From Burkholderia contaminans (GTDB taxonomy: Bacteria; Pseudomonadota; Gammaproteobacteria; Burkholderiales; Burkholderiaceae): a DNA stretch of 64,000 bases. Position 1 is the first letter of the stretch. Each line of letters begins with the position of its first letter. Position numbers and translations under genes: made by a program. Below, one piece after another: positions 44,051-53,622 of this stretch. The notes beneath the pieces were generated by a model that was not told the origin of the DNA, did no database searches, and saw only the letters and a list, made by a program, of their open reading frames with translations. Location: positions 327,553 through 391,552 of the forward strand of contig NZ_CP090643.1 in the NCBI RefSeq assembly GCF_029633825.1, written 5' to 3'.

Positions 44051-45238
44051 TTGTCCGTCGACCAGTTGAAGCGATTGCGCAAGGCGTTGGTGCCTTACGG
44101 ACTGAAGCTACTCAGCGAGGAGTGGGAAGGATGGCACGCGCAGTATCGGATCCGGTGCCGGCGTGGACATGAGGTCAGTCGTTCTGGCGCGCATCTGCTG
44201 TATCACCTTGTCACCTGCCCGTCGTGTCGAGAAGACGAGGCGTTGCGAAAGCTCCGGGATTTCGCTCGTCAGGCGGGGGGGAAATGCATAACGAACCGAT
44301 ACGCAGGTAGGAAAGCGCGGTACCGATTCGTATGCCGCCACGGGCACGAGTTCGAGAAGTCGCCTGAAAGCCTAGAGAGGGGTTCCTGGTGCATCGTCTG
44401 CTCCCGCGCGGAGCGTGCACTGCGCATGGCCGATCCAGGCGGAATGAAGCGGCTTCACGCCGCGGCTCGCTCGCATCGTGGTGAGTGCTTGACGAAGTCG
44501 TACACCAAGCTCGGCGACCGCTACCGCTTTCGATGTGCGGCGGGGCATGTATGGTCAGCCGTAGGACAGGAGGTCGTCCGGGGCGCTTGGTGTCGGATCT
44601 GTTCGAATCAGAAGAAGGTGGAAGGGTATCGGCTCCATGATGGGTTGGCCCGTCTCCAGCGGTGCGCTAAGAAGCGAGGAGGCGTCTGCCTCTCTGAGGT
44701 CTACGAAGGCAGTAAGGCCCATTACCGTTTTCGATGTGAGGCGGGCCACGAGTTCGATATGTTGGGCGCCCGGACATTCCGTGGATCGTGGTGTGTCGAG
44801 TGCCAGCACGAATCGAAACGGTATGGCATGAGTCTCATGCATGAGGTGGCCAAGGCGCACGGCGGTCGGTGCCTTTCGGGTATCTATCGCAACGCGGCTA
44901 CGCGACTCGAATGGGAGTGCGCGCGCGGTCATCGTTGGTGGGCGTATCCCGGAGCGATCGTCCGCGGTCATTGGTGCTCTGCGTGCGCGCACGACGCCGG
45001 GAAGCTCGGCATTGACCTTATGCGAGCGATCGCGAAGGAGCGAGGCGGGGAGTGCGTCTCGAAGACTTACGTCAACAGTTCAACCCGGTTGGAATGGGAA
45101 TGCGCGCGCGGCCACCGCTGGTTCGCCACGCCGAACACGATCCGTCGTGGGCATTGGTGCGCGCGCTGCTACTTCATCAGCATTACGGCGACCGAGGAGA
45201 CCAGGAGAAAGCGGCGACATGAAGCCGCCAGAACGTGA
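44051..45238 (+). CDS. Six-repeat zinc-ribbon protein
   Basis: 395 aa from TTG 44051, which has AAGGA 6 bases upstream; no ATG exists before residue 125, and TTG 43988 is an alternative. The protein is six tandem units of about 55-65 residues. Each has a helix, then G-G-x-C-L-S-x-x-Y, then (Y)RFRC-x-x-GH and finally G-x-WC-x-x-C. The repeated C...GH...WC..C set gives one Cys3His zinc site per unit. It resembles DUF4379-type treble-clef repeats. Units 4 and 5 share EWECARGHRWxA. A nucleic-acid-binding role is likely but unproven. Confidence 0.75.
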   Translation: MSVDQLKRLRKALVPYGLKLLSEEWEGWHAQYRIRCRRGHEVSRSGAHLLYHLVTCPSCREDEALRKLRDFARQAGGKCITNRYAGRKARYRFVCRHGHEFEKSPESLERGSWCIVCSRAERALRMADPGGMKRLHAAARSHRGECLTKSYTKLGDRYRFRCAAGHVWSAVGQEVVRGAWCRICSNQKKVEGYRLHDGLARLQRCAKKRGGVCLSEVYEGSKAHYRFRCEAGHEFDMLGARTFRGSWCVECQHESKRYGMSLMHEVAKAHGGRCLSGIYRNAATRLEWECARGHRWWAYPGAIVRGHWCSACAHDAGKLGIDLMRAIAKERGGECVSKTYVNSSTRLEWECARGHRWFATPNTIRRGHWCARCYFISITATEETRRKRRHEAART

Positions 45239-45385
45239 AACTTGACCCGCGGGCTCGGTCGCCCTGCGCATACTTTCGGGCGTCACATGGCTTCCGGCAA
45301 GTGTTCGCCAATGCGCTAAAATCCCGCTCGGACACGCAGTGACAGGGTGCTGCCGCGTGTCGAACGACAAAAATCGAGAGGGCTC

Positions 45386-45763
45386 ATGTCAAAGGCTATT
45401 GCAGGCATTGCGATCGGGGTCGTTTTTCTCGTGATCGCGGCTATCATCGGTTGGTCTACCCGAGGTTTTTTGCAGACTGCGATCTCCGTTCCTGGCGAGG
45501 TGGTCAGCCTTAATGCCGGCGGGAGCCATCCACAGATCGAGTTCGTGACCAAAACGGGCGAGCGCGTGTCCTATCCGCAAGGCGGGATGATCTACGGCAC
45601 CAAGGTCGGCGACAAGGTCACCGTCCTTTACCAGCCCGAGGCGCCGGCCCGCACCGCGACGATCGACCGGTTCGGCGCCGTATGGAACTGGACATTGATG
45701 GCGACGATATTCGGTCTTGGATTCATCCTCTTCGCGGCGATGAATCTGGCACCAAAAAAATAA
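45386..45763 (+). CDS. DUF3592 membrane protein
   Basis: 125 aa from ATG 45386. An N-terminal TM (IAGIAIGVVFLVIAAIIGW), a beta-rich periplasmic domain with GEVVSLNAGGSHPQIEF and VTVLYQPEAPARTATID, and a C-terminal TM (LMATIFGLGFILFAAM). This is the DUF3592 plan; function unknown. It precedes a same-strand gene next to tssF, so a link to T6SS cargo or immunity is possible. Confidence 0.72.
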   Translation: MSKAIAGIAIGVVFLVIAAIIGWSTRGFLQTAISVPGEVVSLNAGGSHPQIEFVTKTGERVSYPQGGMIYGTKVGDKVTVLYQPEAPARTATIDRFGAVWNWTLMATIFGLGFILFAAMNLAPKK

Positions 45764-45784
45764 CAGCATCTGAGAGGATCGGCC

Positions 45785-46357
45785 GTGTCAATTCTGAGAC
45801 CAAGCAACTGGAGCTACAAGACGGGTGCGACAGGCGGCGTCAGCATCGAGTTCGTCGTTGCGTCGGGCGGCACGATCGTTCTGGCCGACCCCGCTGGAAC
45901 AGAAACCGATTTCTACTACGGCGGCGTAGGCGTCGGTATCGGTTTCGGCCTGCGTGTTCCGAAGATCAAGCTTCCGCGATTTTCCTTGCCGGAGCTCAAG
46001 ATTCCCAAGATCGCCGGCCGCGAGGTCGGAGGCGCAGGGTCTGCAAAGTCATTCGACAGCGCGGGGCTCATCTATATGGCACCCGCGTTCAGTGGCACCG
46101 AGCTGACCAAGAGCGACTTTCAAGGCGCCACGGTCTACCTCGACGGTGGTGTGGGCATCGGTTATGGCAAGGCTGGTTCGGCAATGATCCTCGGGATCAA
46201 TTCCGCGCAGCTTGCCCTCGGGCTGTCGAACCCAGCGATGACATGGCTCGCCGAGATAGCGATCGCGCATGCGCCTGCGATCTTGCTGATGGGCGGAACG
46301 ACGGTTGGCTTGCAAGCGGGCGCTGGCGCCGGGATCCTGGTCGGTTATCTGCATTGA
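45785..46357 (+). CDS. Unknown Gly-rich protein beside tssF
   Basis: 190 aa from GTG 45785, 21 bases after the DUF3592 gene. Gly/Val-rich, with DFYYGGVGVGIGFGLRVP, KLPRFSLPELKIPKIAG and a repeated GGVGIGYGKAGSA pattern. The hydrophobic C-terminus (AIAHAPAILLMGGTTVGLQ) could insert in membranes. It may be a T6SS-associated protein, but I recognise no family. Its stop meets the convergent tssF stop. Confidence 0.6.
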   Translation: MSILRPSNWSYKTGATGGVSIEFVVASGGTIVLADPAGTETDFYYGGVGVGIGFGLRVPKIKLPRFSLPELKIPKIAGREVGGAGSAKSFDSAGLIYMAPAFSGTELTKSDFQGATVYLDGGVGIGYGKAGSAMILGINSAQLALGLSNPAMTWLAEIAIAHAPAILLMGGTTVGLQAGAGAGILVGYLH

Positions 46358-48235
46358 CTAAATTACCGGGCGGGTCCCGGATCGGGCCGGGCAGCGATGC
46401 AATTCCTGCTCGGTTTGAGACGACCGGAAGATCAGCTGCACGTAACTGTTCGTCGGTGCATACGGGGCGAAAAACCGATCGAGCGTCCGAGCAAAGAGAT
46501 GCAACGTGACGTCGCGCAACGCGCTTTCCTCAAGCGTTACGACGATTTCGATCCCCCTCACGAATGACGGAAACTGGCCGTCGAGCGACATCCACTTCAT
46601 TGCGGATTGGTAATCCAGTCCGACGATCGCGTCGATGCTGCGTTGGGCGACGATGTTCGTGCGCGGAGCGTGCAAGCGCAAGAAGTCCTTGAACGCCTTC
46701 AGCCCGGTCTGGGTGAGATCGAAGGGGTGCAACGACAGACCCGCCACAACGCGCCACAACGCGCCGTGTCCGCGCGAATGCGAGCACGGCAGGGTCGGCT
46801 GCGTGAGCAATCGAATAGGGCAAGCCAACGCGGCGCCTTCATGAACGAGGTCGCTGTCCGGCGCGTTGATCGGTAGCCGCGAAGGTAGTTCTCCATTCGT
46901 GGCGAGGACGTCGACGTCAATTTGCGGGTGCGTTACTCGGGCGGTGTTACCTTCCAGCCCCACAAGCGACAGGAGAAGCGGCGCGCGCGCGTTGCTTGCC
47001 GCCGCATGCGGGTCCCTGAACGCAGTCCAGTAGGCAACTGCAGAGTCAGGTCTCCGACCATGGTTGAACGCGCGGTACGGCAGCACAGTTGTGCGTGAAA
47101 CCGCAGCGGACGACGGCGTTCCCTTTTCGAGATCGGACTGCGTGCGATCACCCAGATGAACAGCGTCGATCGAGTACACGTCAAGCGGCGTACCGGTCTC
47201 CAGCGGCTCGGGCGTGACGGGGTACGCTCGATCGGTGGCTGTCACCTGGATGGGGATGGCGTCTCGCTTGAACAGATTGACGACAGGCGTGCAAAAGAGT
47301 TTGAACGGCGAGGCGTCGAGGTCGTGCAGTGCCTGGGCGACAGCCGATCCCATTGGTGTGTCGCGAATGGCGAGGTGAAGCGTCATTTGTCGCGCTTCCG
47401 GCGCGCGCGCGGCTCGGCGCATTCGCCCTAGGTCGATGTCGACGAAATCGAATTTCTCGGGGAACGCAAAAGACTCGATCAGGCTTTGGAATGCGTCCGA
47501 CGTGCCGGTCGATTCTTTCGGCAACAGCTGTTCGTTCTCGCCGAACCCAACCGATTCGATCGGGATCTTCGATAATTTCGACCACCGGCCGCTTTGATCG
47601 ATCTCGACAAACGCAGCGCCGGCACGCAGATGCATCGCGTCGGCAAGCGCGGCGACGCGGGCGCGGTCTCCCGCGAGGTGAATACGAACGGCAGCAGACG
47701 GGATCGCGTCATCGAACGTCTCGGTAGGCGTTGCGCTGGCGAATGAGATCGAAAGGACGGCAGAGATGTTGGCAGGCAGCCGGACAGCTGCCGGGACCAT
47801 CGTGGCCGGGGCAAATCGTGCGGAGTGGATGCGCAGCGGCGCCAGGGTGACATCGTAGGTGGTTTGAAACCGGCACGGTGCGGCGTTCGCATCTAGCAAG
47901 GTACCGCGCTGCATCGTGAAGGGCGCTGTAAGCTGGCCGAACAGGTTGGTCGGATCGAACTGGGCGATCGCGCAGGCGGGCACGGCGCGCAGGTACTGCG
48001 GGTACAGAATTTCCAGTAGCGATTCGGTGAACTCCGGATAGAAGTCCTCGAGCTTCGCGTCGACACGGGCGGCCAGCAGGGCGAACGTCTGGATCATTCG
48101 GTCGACATGCAGATCGCCTCGGCCATTGGCAATGCCCAGTCGAGCGCCAATTTTCGGGTAGCGCCGGGCAAATTCGGCGACGCTGCGCAACAGCAGACCG
48201 ACCTCGTATTCGTAATGGGGCAGCAGGTTATCCAT
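46358..48235 (-). CDS. tssF: T6SS baseplate protein TssF
   Basis: 625 aa starting MDNLLPHYEYEVGLLLRSV, then FARRYPKIGARLGI and DPHVDRM-like VDRMIQTFALLAARVDAKLEDFY, the TssF N-terminus. The C-terminal part has a strand-rich fold ending YVQLIFRSSQ. TssF and TssG form the baseplate wedge. Here no tssG, tssE or tssK is adjacent, so this is an orphan copy paired with the divergent vgrG. GAAGG lies about 3 bases before the ATG. Confidence 0.92.
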   Translation of the reverse strand: MDNLLPHYEYEVGLLLRSVAEFARRYPKIGARLGIANGRGDLHVDRMIQTFALLAARVDAKLEDFYPEFTESLLEILYPQYLRAVPACAIAQFDPTNLFGQLTAPFTMQRGTLLDANAAPCRFQTTYDVTLAPLRIHSARFAPATMVPAAVRLPANISAVLSISFASATPTETFDDAIPSAAVRIHLAGDRARVAALADAMHLRAGAAFVEIDQSGRWSKLSKIPIESVGFGENEQLLPKESTGTSDAFQSLIESFAFPEKFDFVDIDLGRMRRAARAPEARQMTLHLAIRDTPMGSAVAQALHDLDASPFKLFCTPVVNLFKRDAIPIQVTATDRAYPVTPEPLETGTPLDVYSIDAVHLGDRTQSDLEKGTPSSAAVSRTTVLPYRAFNHGRRPDSAVAYWTAFRDPHAAASNARAPLLLSLVGLEGNTARVTHPQIDVDVLATNGELPSRLPINAPDSDLVHEGAALACPIRLLTQPTLPCSHSRGHGALWRVVAGLSLHPFDLTQTGLKAFKDFLRLHAPRTNIVAQRSIDAIVGLDYQSAMKWMSLDGQFPSFVRGIEIVVTLEESALRDVTLHLFARTLDRFFAPYAPTNSYVQLIFRSSQTEQELHRCPARSGTRPVI

Positions 48236-48368
48236 TCACCTTCCGTGCAGTTCCGTCCCTATATTCAAGGTACAAGAAACGCAAAACTTGATCTTTCCCG
48301 GGGCAGGCAGTTTAAAATCCGTCGACGAATAATATCCTGCTGTTCCGATGCGGGGTTCCGAGGGCGCC

Positions 48369-50570
48369 ATGCAACTGTCAGATATTCCAGGCTTTTTTGG
48401 GCTACAGAGCAATCGGTTATTCACCATTCAGACGCCAATGAAAGGGCGGTCTGATCTGGTGTTGGTCGATTTTCACGGGACCGAAGGTTTATCTCAAAAT
48501 TTCGAGTTCCACGTTCGACTCGCTTCGCAAGATTCGAATATCGAGCTGAAAAAGCTGATCGGCCAGCCTGTGACGATTACGTTACAACTCACCGACGCGT
48601 TGGCGAGCTCGGAAGAGCGATATTTCCACGGGTACGTGGCAAACTTTTCGCACCTCGACCACGACGGCAGCTTCACGGTCTATAGCGCGACCATCGTGCC
48701 ATGGCTCTGGATGCTTTCGCGCAGCCGCGACATTCGGATTTTTCAAGAAGAGAATACCGAAGCGATCCTTTCGAAGGTGTTTCGCGAGTACGGAAAGATC
48801 GCATCGTTCGAATTCAGGTTGTCGAAGGCGACGAAGAATCGGAGCTACTGTACGCAGTATCGTGAGACGGATCTCGAATTCGTCGAGCGGCTGATGCAGG
48901 AAGATGGGCTGTTTTTCTACTTCGAACACGCTAAGGACAACCACAAGCTCATCATCACTGACAACTCGATCGCCGCGAAACCGATCAGCGGCCGCAGTCC
49001 GGTCCTGCAGTACACGACGGGCGAGGCGCTCGACAACCTGGCGGTGATTACGTCGCTTCAGGCGAGCCGTCAACTCGAGTCCACCAACGTCGGTCTGAAG
49101 ACCTTCGACTACAAGGTGCCGCACGCGCGCCGGTTTGTCTCCGGGGGCACGGAGGTCAACCAGGGCGAGGTTCCGTCGTACGAAGTCTACGACTACCTCG
49201 GGGAGCACGGCTTTCCCGACAGCGATCGCGGCGAGGCCTTGACCCGTTTCAGGACTCAGGCGCTTGCCGCCCATAGCAAGATCTTCATCGGGACAAGCAC
49301 GAGCCGCCGGTTGTCGCCTTGCCAGTACTTCGAACTCGATGATCACTACGACCACAGCGACGCCAAACCGGAAGACCGGCAGTTTTTGTTGACAACTGTT
49401 ACGCATAACGGAACGAACAACTATCAGGCCGGCGAGGGCTCAGCGACGTACCAGTGCAGCTTCACCTGCATCCGCAAGAAGATTCCGTATCGTCCGGCGT
49501 TCACCATCGAGCGGCCGTCGATTATCGGGCCGCAAACCGCCGTCGTCGTTGGCCCGGAGGGCGAGGAGATCTATACGGACAGTCTGGGCCGCGTGAAGGT
49601 CCAGTTCCACTGGGACCGCCTGGGCAAGCGCGATCAAGGCAGTTCGTGCTGGGTTCGCGTGGGGCAGCCTTGGGCCGCCAGTGGATTCGGGATGATTCAG
49701 ATTCCGCGGATCGGTAACGAGGTGGTCGTAATTTTCCTCGATGGAAATCCGGACCGCCCCCTGATCATCTCAAGCGTTTACAACTCGGCAAACATGCCTC
49801 CCTGGGGTTTGCCGGCGAACGCGACCCAGAGTGGGATTCTCACGCGCTCAACCAAGACCGGCAACGTTAACACGGCCAACGCAATCCGGTTCGAGGACAA
49901 GAAGGGCGCGGAAGAGGTCTGGCTGCACGCCGAGAAGGATCAGCGAATCGAGGTTGAGCACGACGAGTCGCATTGGGTCGGCAACGATCGCACCAAAACG
50001 ATCGATCGAGATGAGACGACGCAGGTCCATCGAAATCGCACCGAGACGGTGGACGGCGACGAGACGATTACGATCCACCAAAACAGAACTGAGCGGGTCG
50101 ACCAGAACGAAACGATTTCGATCGGGGAAGACCGGCAAGAAACCGTAGGTGGAAGCGAGACCGTGACGATTCACGGCGCTAAAGCCGAAACAGTTTTTCT
50201 CGCGGCGGCCGAGACAATCGGGCTTGCAAAGGCGCTTACTGTCGGGGCGGGCTACCAGGTGACCGTTGGCGGCGCGATGAACACGACCGTCGGAGCGGCT
50301 CAGCTTGAACAAGTCGGGATGACCAAGCGCGTCGACGTCGGCCAAACCTTGACCTTGCACGCTGGCGACAAGATTGAACTCGTGGTTGGAAACTCGCGGA
50401 TTGTCCTGACTTCAGACGCTATCTACCTAAGCTCGACGGACATCCACCTGACGGCTAGTCAGACGATCCGAGCTGACGCACCGCAGGACGTCCACTTGAA
50501 CAGCGGGTCGGCTCAATCCGCACCATCACCGACTCCGGCGCCTGATGCCAGCGTTGACGGTGGTGAATGA
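48369..50570 (+). CDS. vgrG: T6SS spike protein VgrG (TssI)
   Basis: 733 aa from ATG 48369 (MQLSDIPGFFGLQ); ATG 48348 would add seven residues. gp27-like: TIQTPMKGRSDLVLVDFHG through VERLMQEDGLFFYFEH. gp5-OB: DSLGRVKVQFHWDRLGKRD and SCWVRVGQPWA. Then the gp5 beta-helix repeats (ETTQVHRNRTETVDGDET...), ending in a Pro/Ala tail without an enzymatic extension. It forms the trimeric tip that carries effectors. The DUF2169 adaptor and effector follow with ATGA overlaps. Confidence 0.95.
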   Translation: MQLSDIPGFFGLQSNRLFTIQTPMKGRSDLVLVDFHGTEGLSQNFEFHVRLASQDSNIELKKLIGQPVTITLQLTDALASSEERYFHGYVANFSHLDHDGSFTVYSATIVPWLWMLSRSRDIRIFQEENTEAILSKVFREYGKIASFEFRLSKATKNRSYCTQYRETDLEFVERLMQEDGLFFYFEHAKDNHKLIITDNSIAAKPISGRSPVLQYTTGEALDNLAVITSLQASRQLESTNVGLKTFDYKVPHARRFVSGGTEVNQGEVPSYEVYDYLGEHGFPDSDRGEALTRFRTQALAAHSKIFIGTSTSRRLSPCQYFELDDHYDHSDAKPEDRQFLLTTVTHNGTNNYQAGEGSATYQCSFTCIRKKIPYRPAFTIERPSIIGPQTAVVVGPEGEEIYTDSLGRVKVQFHWDRLGKRDQGSSCWVRVGQPWAASGFGMIQIPRIGNEVVVIFLDGNPDRPLIISSVYNSANMPPWGLPANATQSGILTRSTKTGNVNTANAIRFEDKKGAEEVWLHAEKDQRIEVEHDESHWVGNDRTKTIDRDETTQVHRNRTETVDGDETITIHQNRTERVDQNETISIGEDRQETVGGSETVTIHGAKAETVFLAAAETIGLAKALTVGAGYQVTVGGAMNTTVGAAQLEQVGMTKRVDVGQTLTLHAGDKIELVVGNSRIVLTSDAIYLSSTDIHLTASQTIRADAPQDVHLNSGSAQSAPSPTPAPDASVDGGE

Positions 50571-51700
50571 TGGCCGCGGTCGAGAATTACTCTGGTCTGC
50601 CGCATGCCTGGTTCCCGAAGGTTGGCGATAGTGGCCACACCTTCGATGTCCTCGTGGTACGTGGCACGTTCGATCTGGGCGCGAATGGCGTGGTTCCTAC
50701 GCGCGCCGCTCGACAAGTCCCGGTCGTCGACGGCGACCTGTACGATGAGCCACGCGGGGCCGACCCGATGAGGGCAATGCTGATTCAGCCGGGAGACCGG
50801 GTGCTGCACAAGCCGCAAACTGATGTTTTCGTAATCGGCCATGCGCACGCGCCCGACGGGCGGCCGGCCGGGAGCTGGGCAGCCGGGATTCAGGTGGGTG
50901 ATCGCGAAGTTTCTTTGCAACTGTCTGGGCCGCGACGATTCGTAAAGCGATTGCTGGGGTGGCGCCTGACGGACGCCACGGAGGTCACCGAGGTGCCGCT
51001 CAGTTTTGAGCGCGCGTTCGGTGGGGGGTACGCGATTACACTCGATCGATCCGACGCGATTGTACGGATCCACAAACCCGACAATCCCGTGGGGTGTGGA
51101 TGGTTGCCGGACGCCAAGGCACTCGATGTGTTGCCCGCGGAAGAACGAAAGATCATGGCGGCTGCGGTTGCAGGTGTGCGGGAACTGCCGGCGCCACAAA
51201 TCGAAGATCCCATGGCTCCGGTACGGTCGCCGTTTCAGCAGTCGCCGGCGTTCGGATCGGGACCGATCGCGCCGTGGTGGGCGCCGCGGGTGCACCGCCA
51301 AGGTACCCTCGACGACGACTGGTTCGCGACGCGATGCCCGGCGGTCCCAGACGACTTCGACTCCGCCTACTATCAGGTCGCTCCAGCTTCTCTCACGCTG
51401 TCGAAACACCTCCAAGGAGGCGAGCAACTTCGGCTTACGAACCTCTTGCCCGACAGTCGCTATGTCTCGCGGCTACCAGGCTGGACGGTCATGGCCGTCG
51501 CCGCCTACGCTGATGGCAGCAGCAATGTCGCATTCCCTGTCATCGATACCCTGAGCATCGATCTTGATAAGGGACGACTCTCCCTGGTTTGGCGCTGCTG
51601 CTTCGACCGCTTCAACCCTGTCCGGTCGCTTGTAATCGGTGCAACGGACCAACCGGTTGCGCGACCTCCTGCAGGCGAGCTCGTGGAGGATGTCGCATGA
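50567..51700 (+). CDS. DUF2169 T6SS effector adaptor
   Basis: 377 aa, starting MMAAVENYSGLPHAWFPKVG, coupled to vgrG by an ATGA overlap. It carries VVRGTFDLGANG and PLSFERAFGG, features of DUF2169. Proteins of this family act as chaperone-adaptors that load PAAR-like effectors onto VgrG. It is coupled by another ATGA overlap to the effector gene, the expected order vgrG-adaptor-effector. Confidence 0.85.
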   Translation: MMAAVENYSGLPHAWFPKVGDSGHTFDVLVVRGTFDLGANGVVPTRAARQVPVVDGDLYDEPRGADPMRAMLIQPGDRVLHKPQTDVFVIGHAHAPDGRPAGSWAAGIQVGDREVSLQLSGPRRFVKRLLGWRLTDATEVTEVPLSFERAFGGGYAITLDRSDAIVRIHKPDNPVGCGWLPDAKALDVLPAEERKIMAAAVAGVRELPAPQIEDPMAPVRSPFQQSPAFGSGPIAPWWAPRVHRQGTLDDDWFATRCPAVPDDFDSAYYQVAPASLTLSKHLQGGEQLRLTNLLPDSRYVSRLPGWTVMAVAAYADGSSNVAFPVIDTLSIDLDKGRLSLVWRCCFDRFNPVRSLVIGATDQPVARPPAGELVEDVA

Positions 51701-53622
51701 GCGAGCCGCTCCAGATCGAGGTGACCGGCGACGGCGCCGACGCATTCCGTGAACATTTCCAGATCGACAGTCTCGAGCAAGCCAAAAGCGCGCTCGCCCA
51801 TGCGGATTCGCTTTGGAACGATCCGGGCCCCCCAGGCTCGCAGCCGAGAGACGTCTACGACTGGGCAGCCAAGGAAGTCGTGCATCGGTACGAAACCGGC
51901 CGCTACAAGCCAGGGACATTGCCTAAGGCGACGGCCGATGAATCAAGGTCAGGCAGTTCGCAGCACATTGCCAACGAGAGTGACTGGAAGGCCTTCTGCA
52001 CCCAGCCGGACTTCTGCCGCGTAGGGAATCAGATTGTCGGGTTCGAGACGTTCGCGACGATCAACAACAAGCAGGTAGCCTCGCCGAACGTCAAAGCTCA
52101 GGGCAAGCCGGTCTATAGAGTGGGCGACACCCATCAGGGTGTCCAGGGCGATGCCGGACAAGGCGTTGTATCGCAAACGTCGGGTGGGAGCGGGTACGTC
52201 AAGATTCTTTCCGGTCAGAGCAACGTCAAGGTCAATGGACTCCCCGTCGCGCGCAACGGAAGCGCATGCCTCATCAATTGCAATGCGGAAGGCGTTGGCG
52301 GGACAACTGGCACGATCGAGACCGTCAACAAGTCAACACAATCGTCTGCAGACGATGTGCTGAACCCCGATGCGCCGCCCGGCCAACGGACCAGCGCGAA
52401 GCTTCAAGATCTTGAGCGCCAACGCGCCGCCTTGAACGACAAGTTGATCAACGTCGACGAGGCCGATAAGGTCGTCGATTTCGATAGCACGAACAAGACC
52501 CTGGACGGTTGGATCGGCGAAATCAAAGGCACGCCAGGTTCCTACGCGGATCAGGCCGCACAGGCTGGACGAGGCTTGCTTGGCTTTGGGAAAGACGCCG
52601 TCATGGGCATCGGCAACCTCGCTTACTCAAGCGCGAAGGGAGCTGTAGGATTGGCGCAGACCGTGATCACGCCGGCGGGCCGAGAGGCGGCGATACTGGA
52701 TGCAAAGATCCTGGCCGAAAACATTCGAGTTGGGAACATCACGCCCGGGACCGTGGGCAACTCGGCGCTGAACATCGGCAAGGCAATCGTCAAGCCCGTG
52801 ACGGACCCATGGAGCAAGGGGCAATATACCGAGTCTGTTACTCGTGGCTTGGCAGAGGTGGTGACGCTGCCTCTAGCGTCGACGAAGGTAGCGAAGCTAG
52901 CGAAACTGGGGGAGGCTAGTGATGCTTCGAAGGCGCTGAAGGCAGAGAAGGCGATAGAAGCTGAGAAGGCCGCGGAGGTCAAGAAGGTACCGCCGGAAGA
53001 AAGTCCGAGGGTGCCGGAGACTGAACCTGGCGTTCACGTGAAGCCTAAAGAGCGGCTGCCCGAGAAGAAGGTTCCGTGCTTCCATCCGTACGACAAAGCT
53101 GGATTCAAGAAGCTGTCTCCGGCGGAGCAACGGCAATATCTGCGAGAATATGCCAAGCAGCTGCGCGGCCAGCAGGATGCGATCAATAGCTTGACAGCCA
53201 ATGAGTTTCAGGCCGCCCGGGACGCATACAAAGCGGTTGGTCGAAACCCGTTGGCCGACGCGATGCAAGAGGCCACGCGGAGTGAGTTTGTCGATCACGT
53301 CCGCGGAAGCATCTACGATTCACTAAGAAGCTCGGGTATGGGCGCGAAGGAGGCGATGAGCGCGGCGACCGAGCGTGCCAATACGGTTGCAAGCAAGCTT
53401 GCAGCGCTGCATGAGCCAGATATGGTTGCAGGTGGCTGGGCGCATCCAGATCCGACTCGCATGGGAAGTACGAGCGTCAACTCCTCTATTGGTGGGAGTT
53501 GGAACCAAGGCGATCGCCTCTCGACCATGGAGAGAGGGGCGAGCGATGCCATTTCGGGCGGCAAGGGTGACGCCTTGATGAACGTCAAGCTAGAGCCTTG
53601 TCGCGGAAAGGGAATGAGATGA
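51697..53622 (+). CDS. T6SS effector: PAAR-like (DUF4150) protein with Ntox15/Tde-type DNase domain
   Basis: 641 aa from ATG 51697. Residues about 90-190 form a PAAR-like DUF4150 domain (FCRVGNQIVGFETFATI, VYRVGDTHQGVQ, SGQSNVKVNGLPVARNG). A linker with Gly/Ala helices and an acidic, Lys/Glu-rich hinge follows. Residues about 455-641 match Novel toxin 15: CFHPYDKAGFKKL, ALHEPDMVAGG with the HxxD catalytic motif, and VNSSIGGSW near the end. Ntox15 is the DNase domain of Agrobacterium Tde effectors. It would be delivered by VgrG to degrade target DNA. The immunity gene overlaps its stop by 4 bases. Confidence 0.88.
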   Translation: MSEPLQIEVTGDGADAFREHFQIDSLEQAKSALAHADSLWNDPGPPGSQPRDVYDWAAKEVVHRYETGRYKPGTLPKATADESRSGSSQHIANESDWKAFCTQPDFCRVGNQIVGFETFATINNKQVASPNVKAQGKPVYRVGDTHQGVQGDAGQGVVSQTSGGSGYVKILSGQSNVKVNGLPVARNGSACLINCNAEGVGGTTGTIETVNKSTQSSADDVLNPDAPPGQRTSAKLQDLERQRAALNDKLINVDEADKVVDFDSTNKTLDGWIGEIKGTPGSYADQAAQAGRGLLGFGKDAVMGIGNLAYSSAKGAVGLAQTVITPAGREAAILDAKILAENIRVGNITPGTVGNSALNIGKAIVKPVTDPWSKGQYTESVTRGLAEVVTLPLASTKVAKLAKLGEASDASKALKAEKAIEAEKAAEVKKVPPEESPRVPETEPGVHVKPKERLPEKKVPCFHPYDKAGFKKLSPAEQRQYLREYAKQLRGQQDAINSLTANEFQAARDAYKAVGRNPLADAMQEATRSEFVDHVRGSIYDSLRSSGMGAKEAMSAATERANTVASKLAALHEPDMVAGGWAHPDPTRMGSTSVNSSIGGSWNQGDRLSTMERGASDAISGGKGDALMNVKLEPCRGKGMR

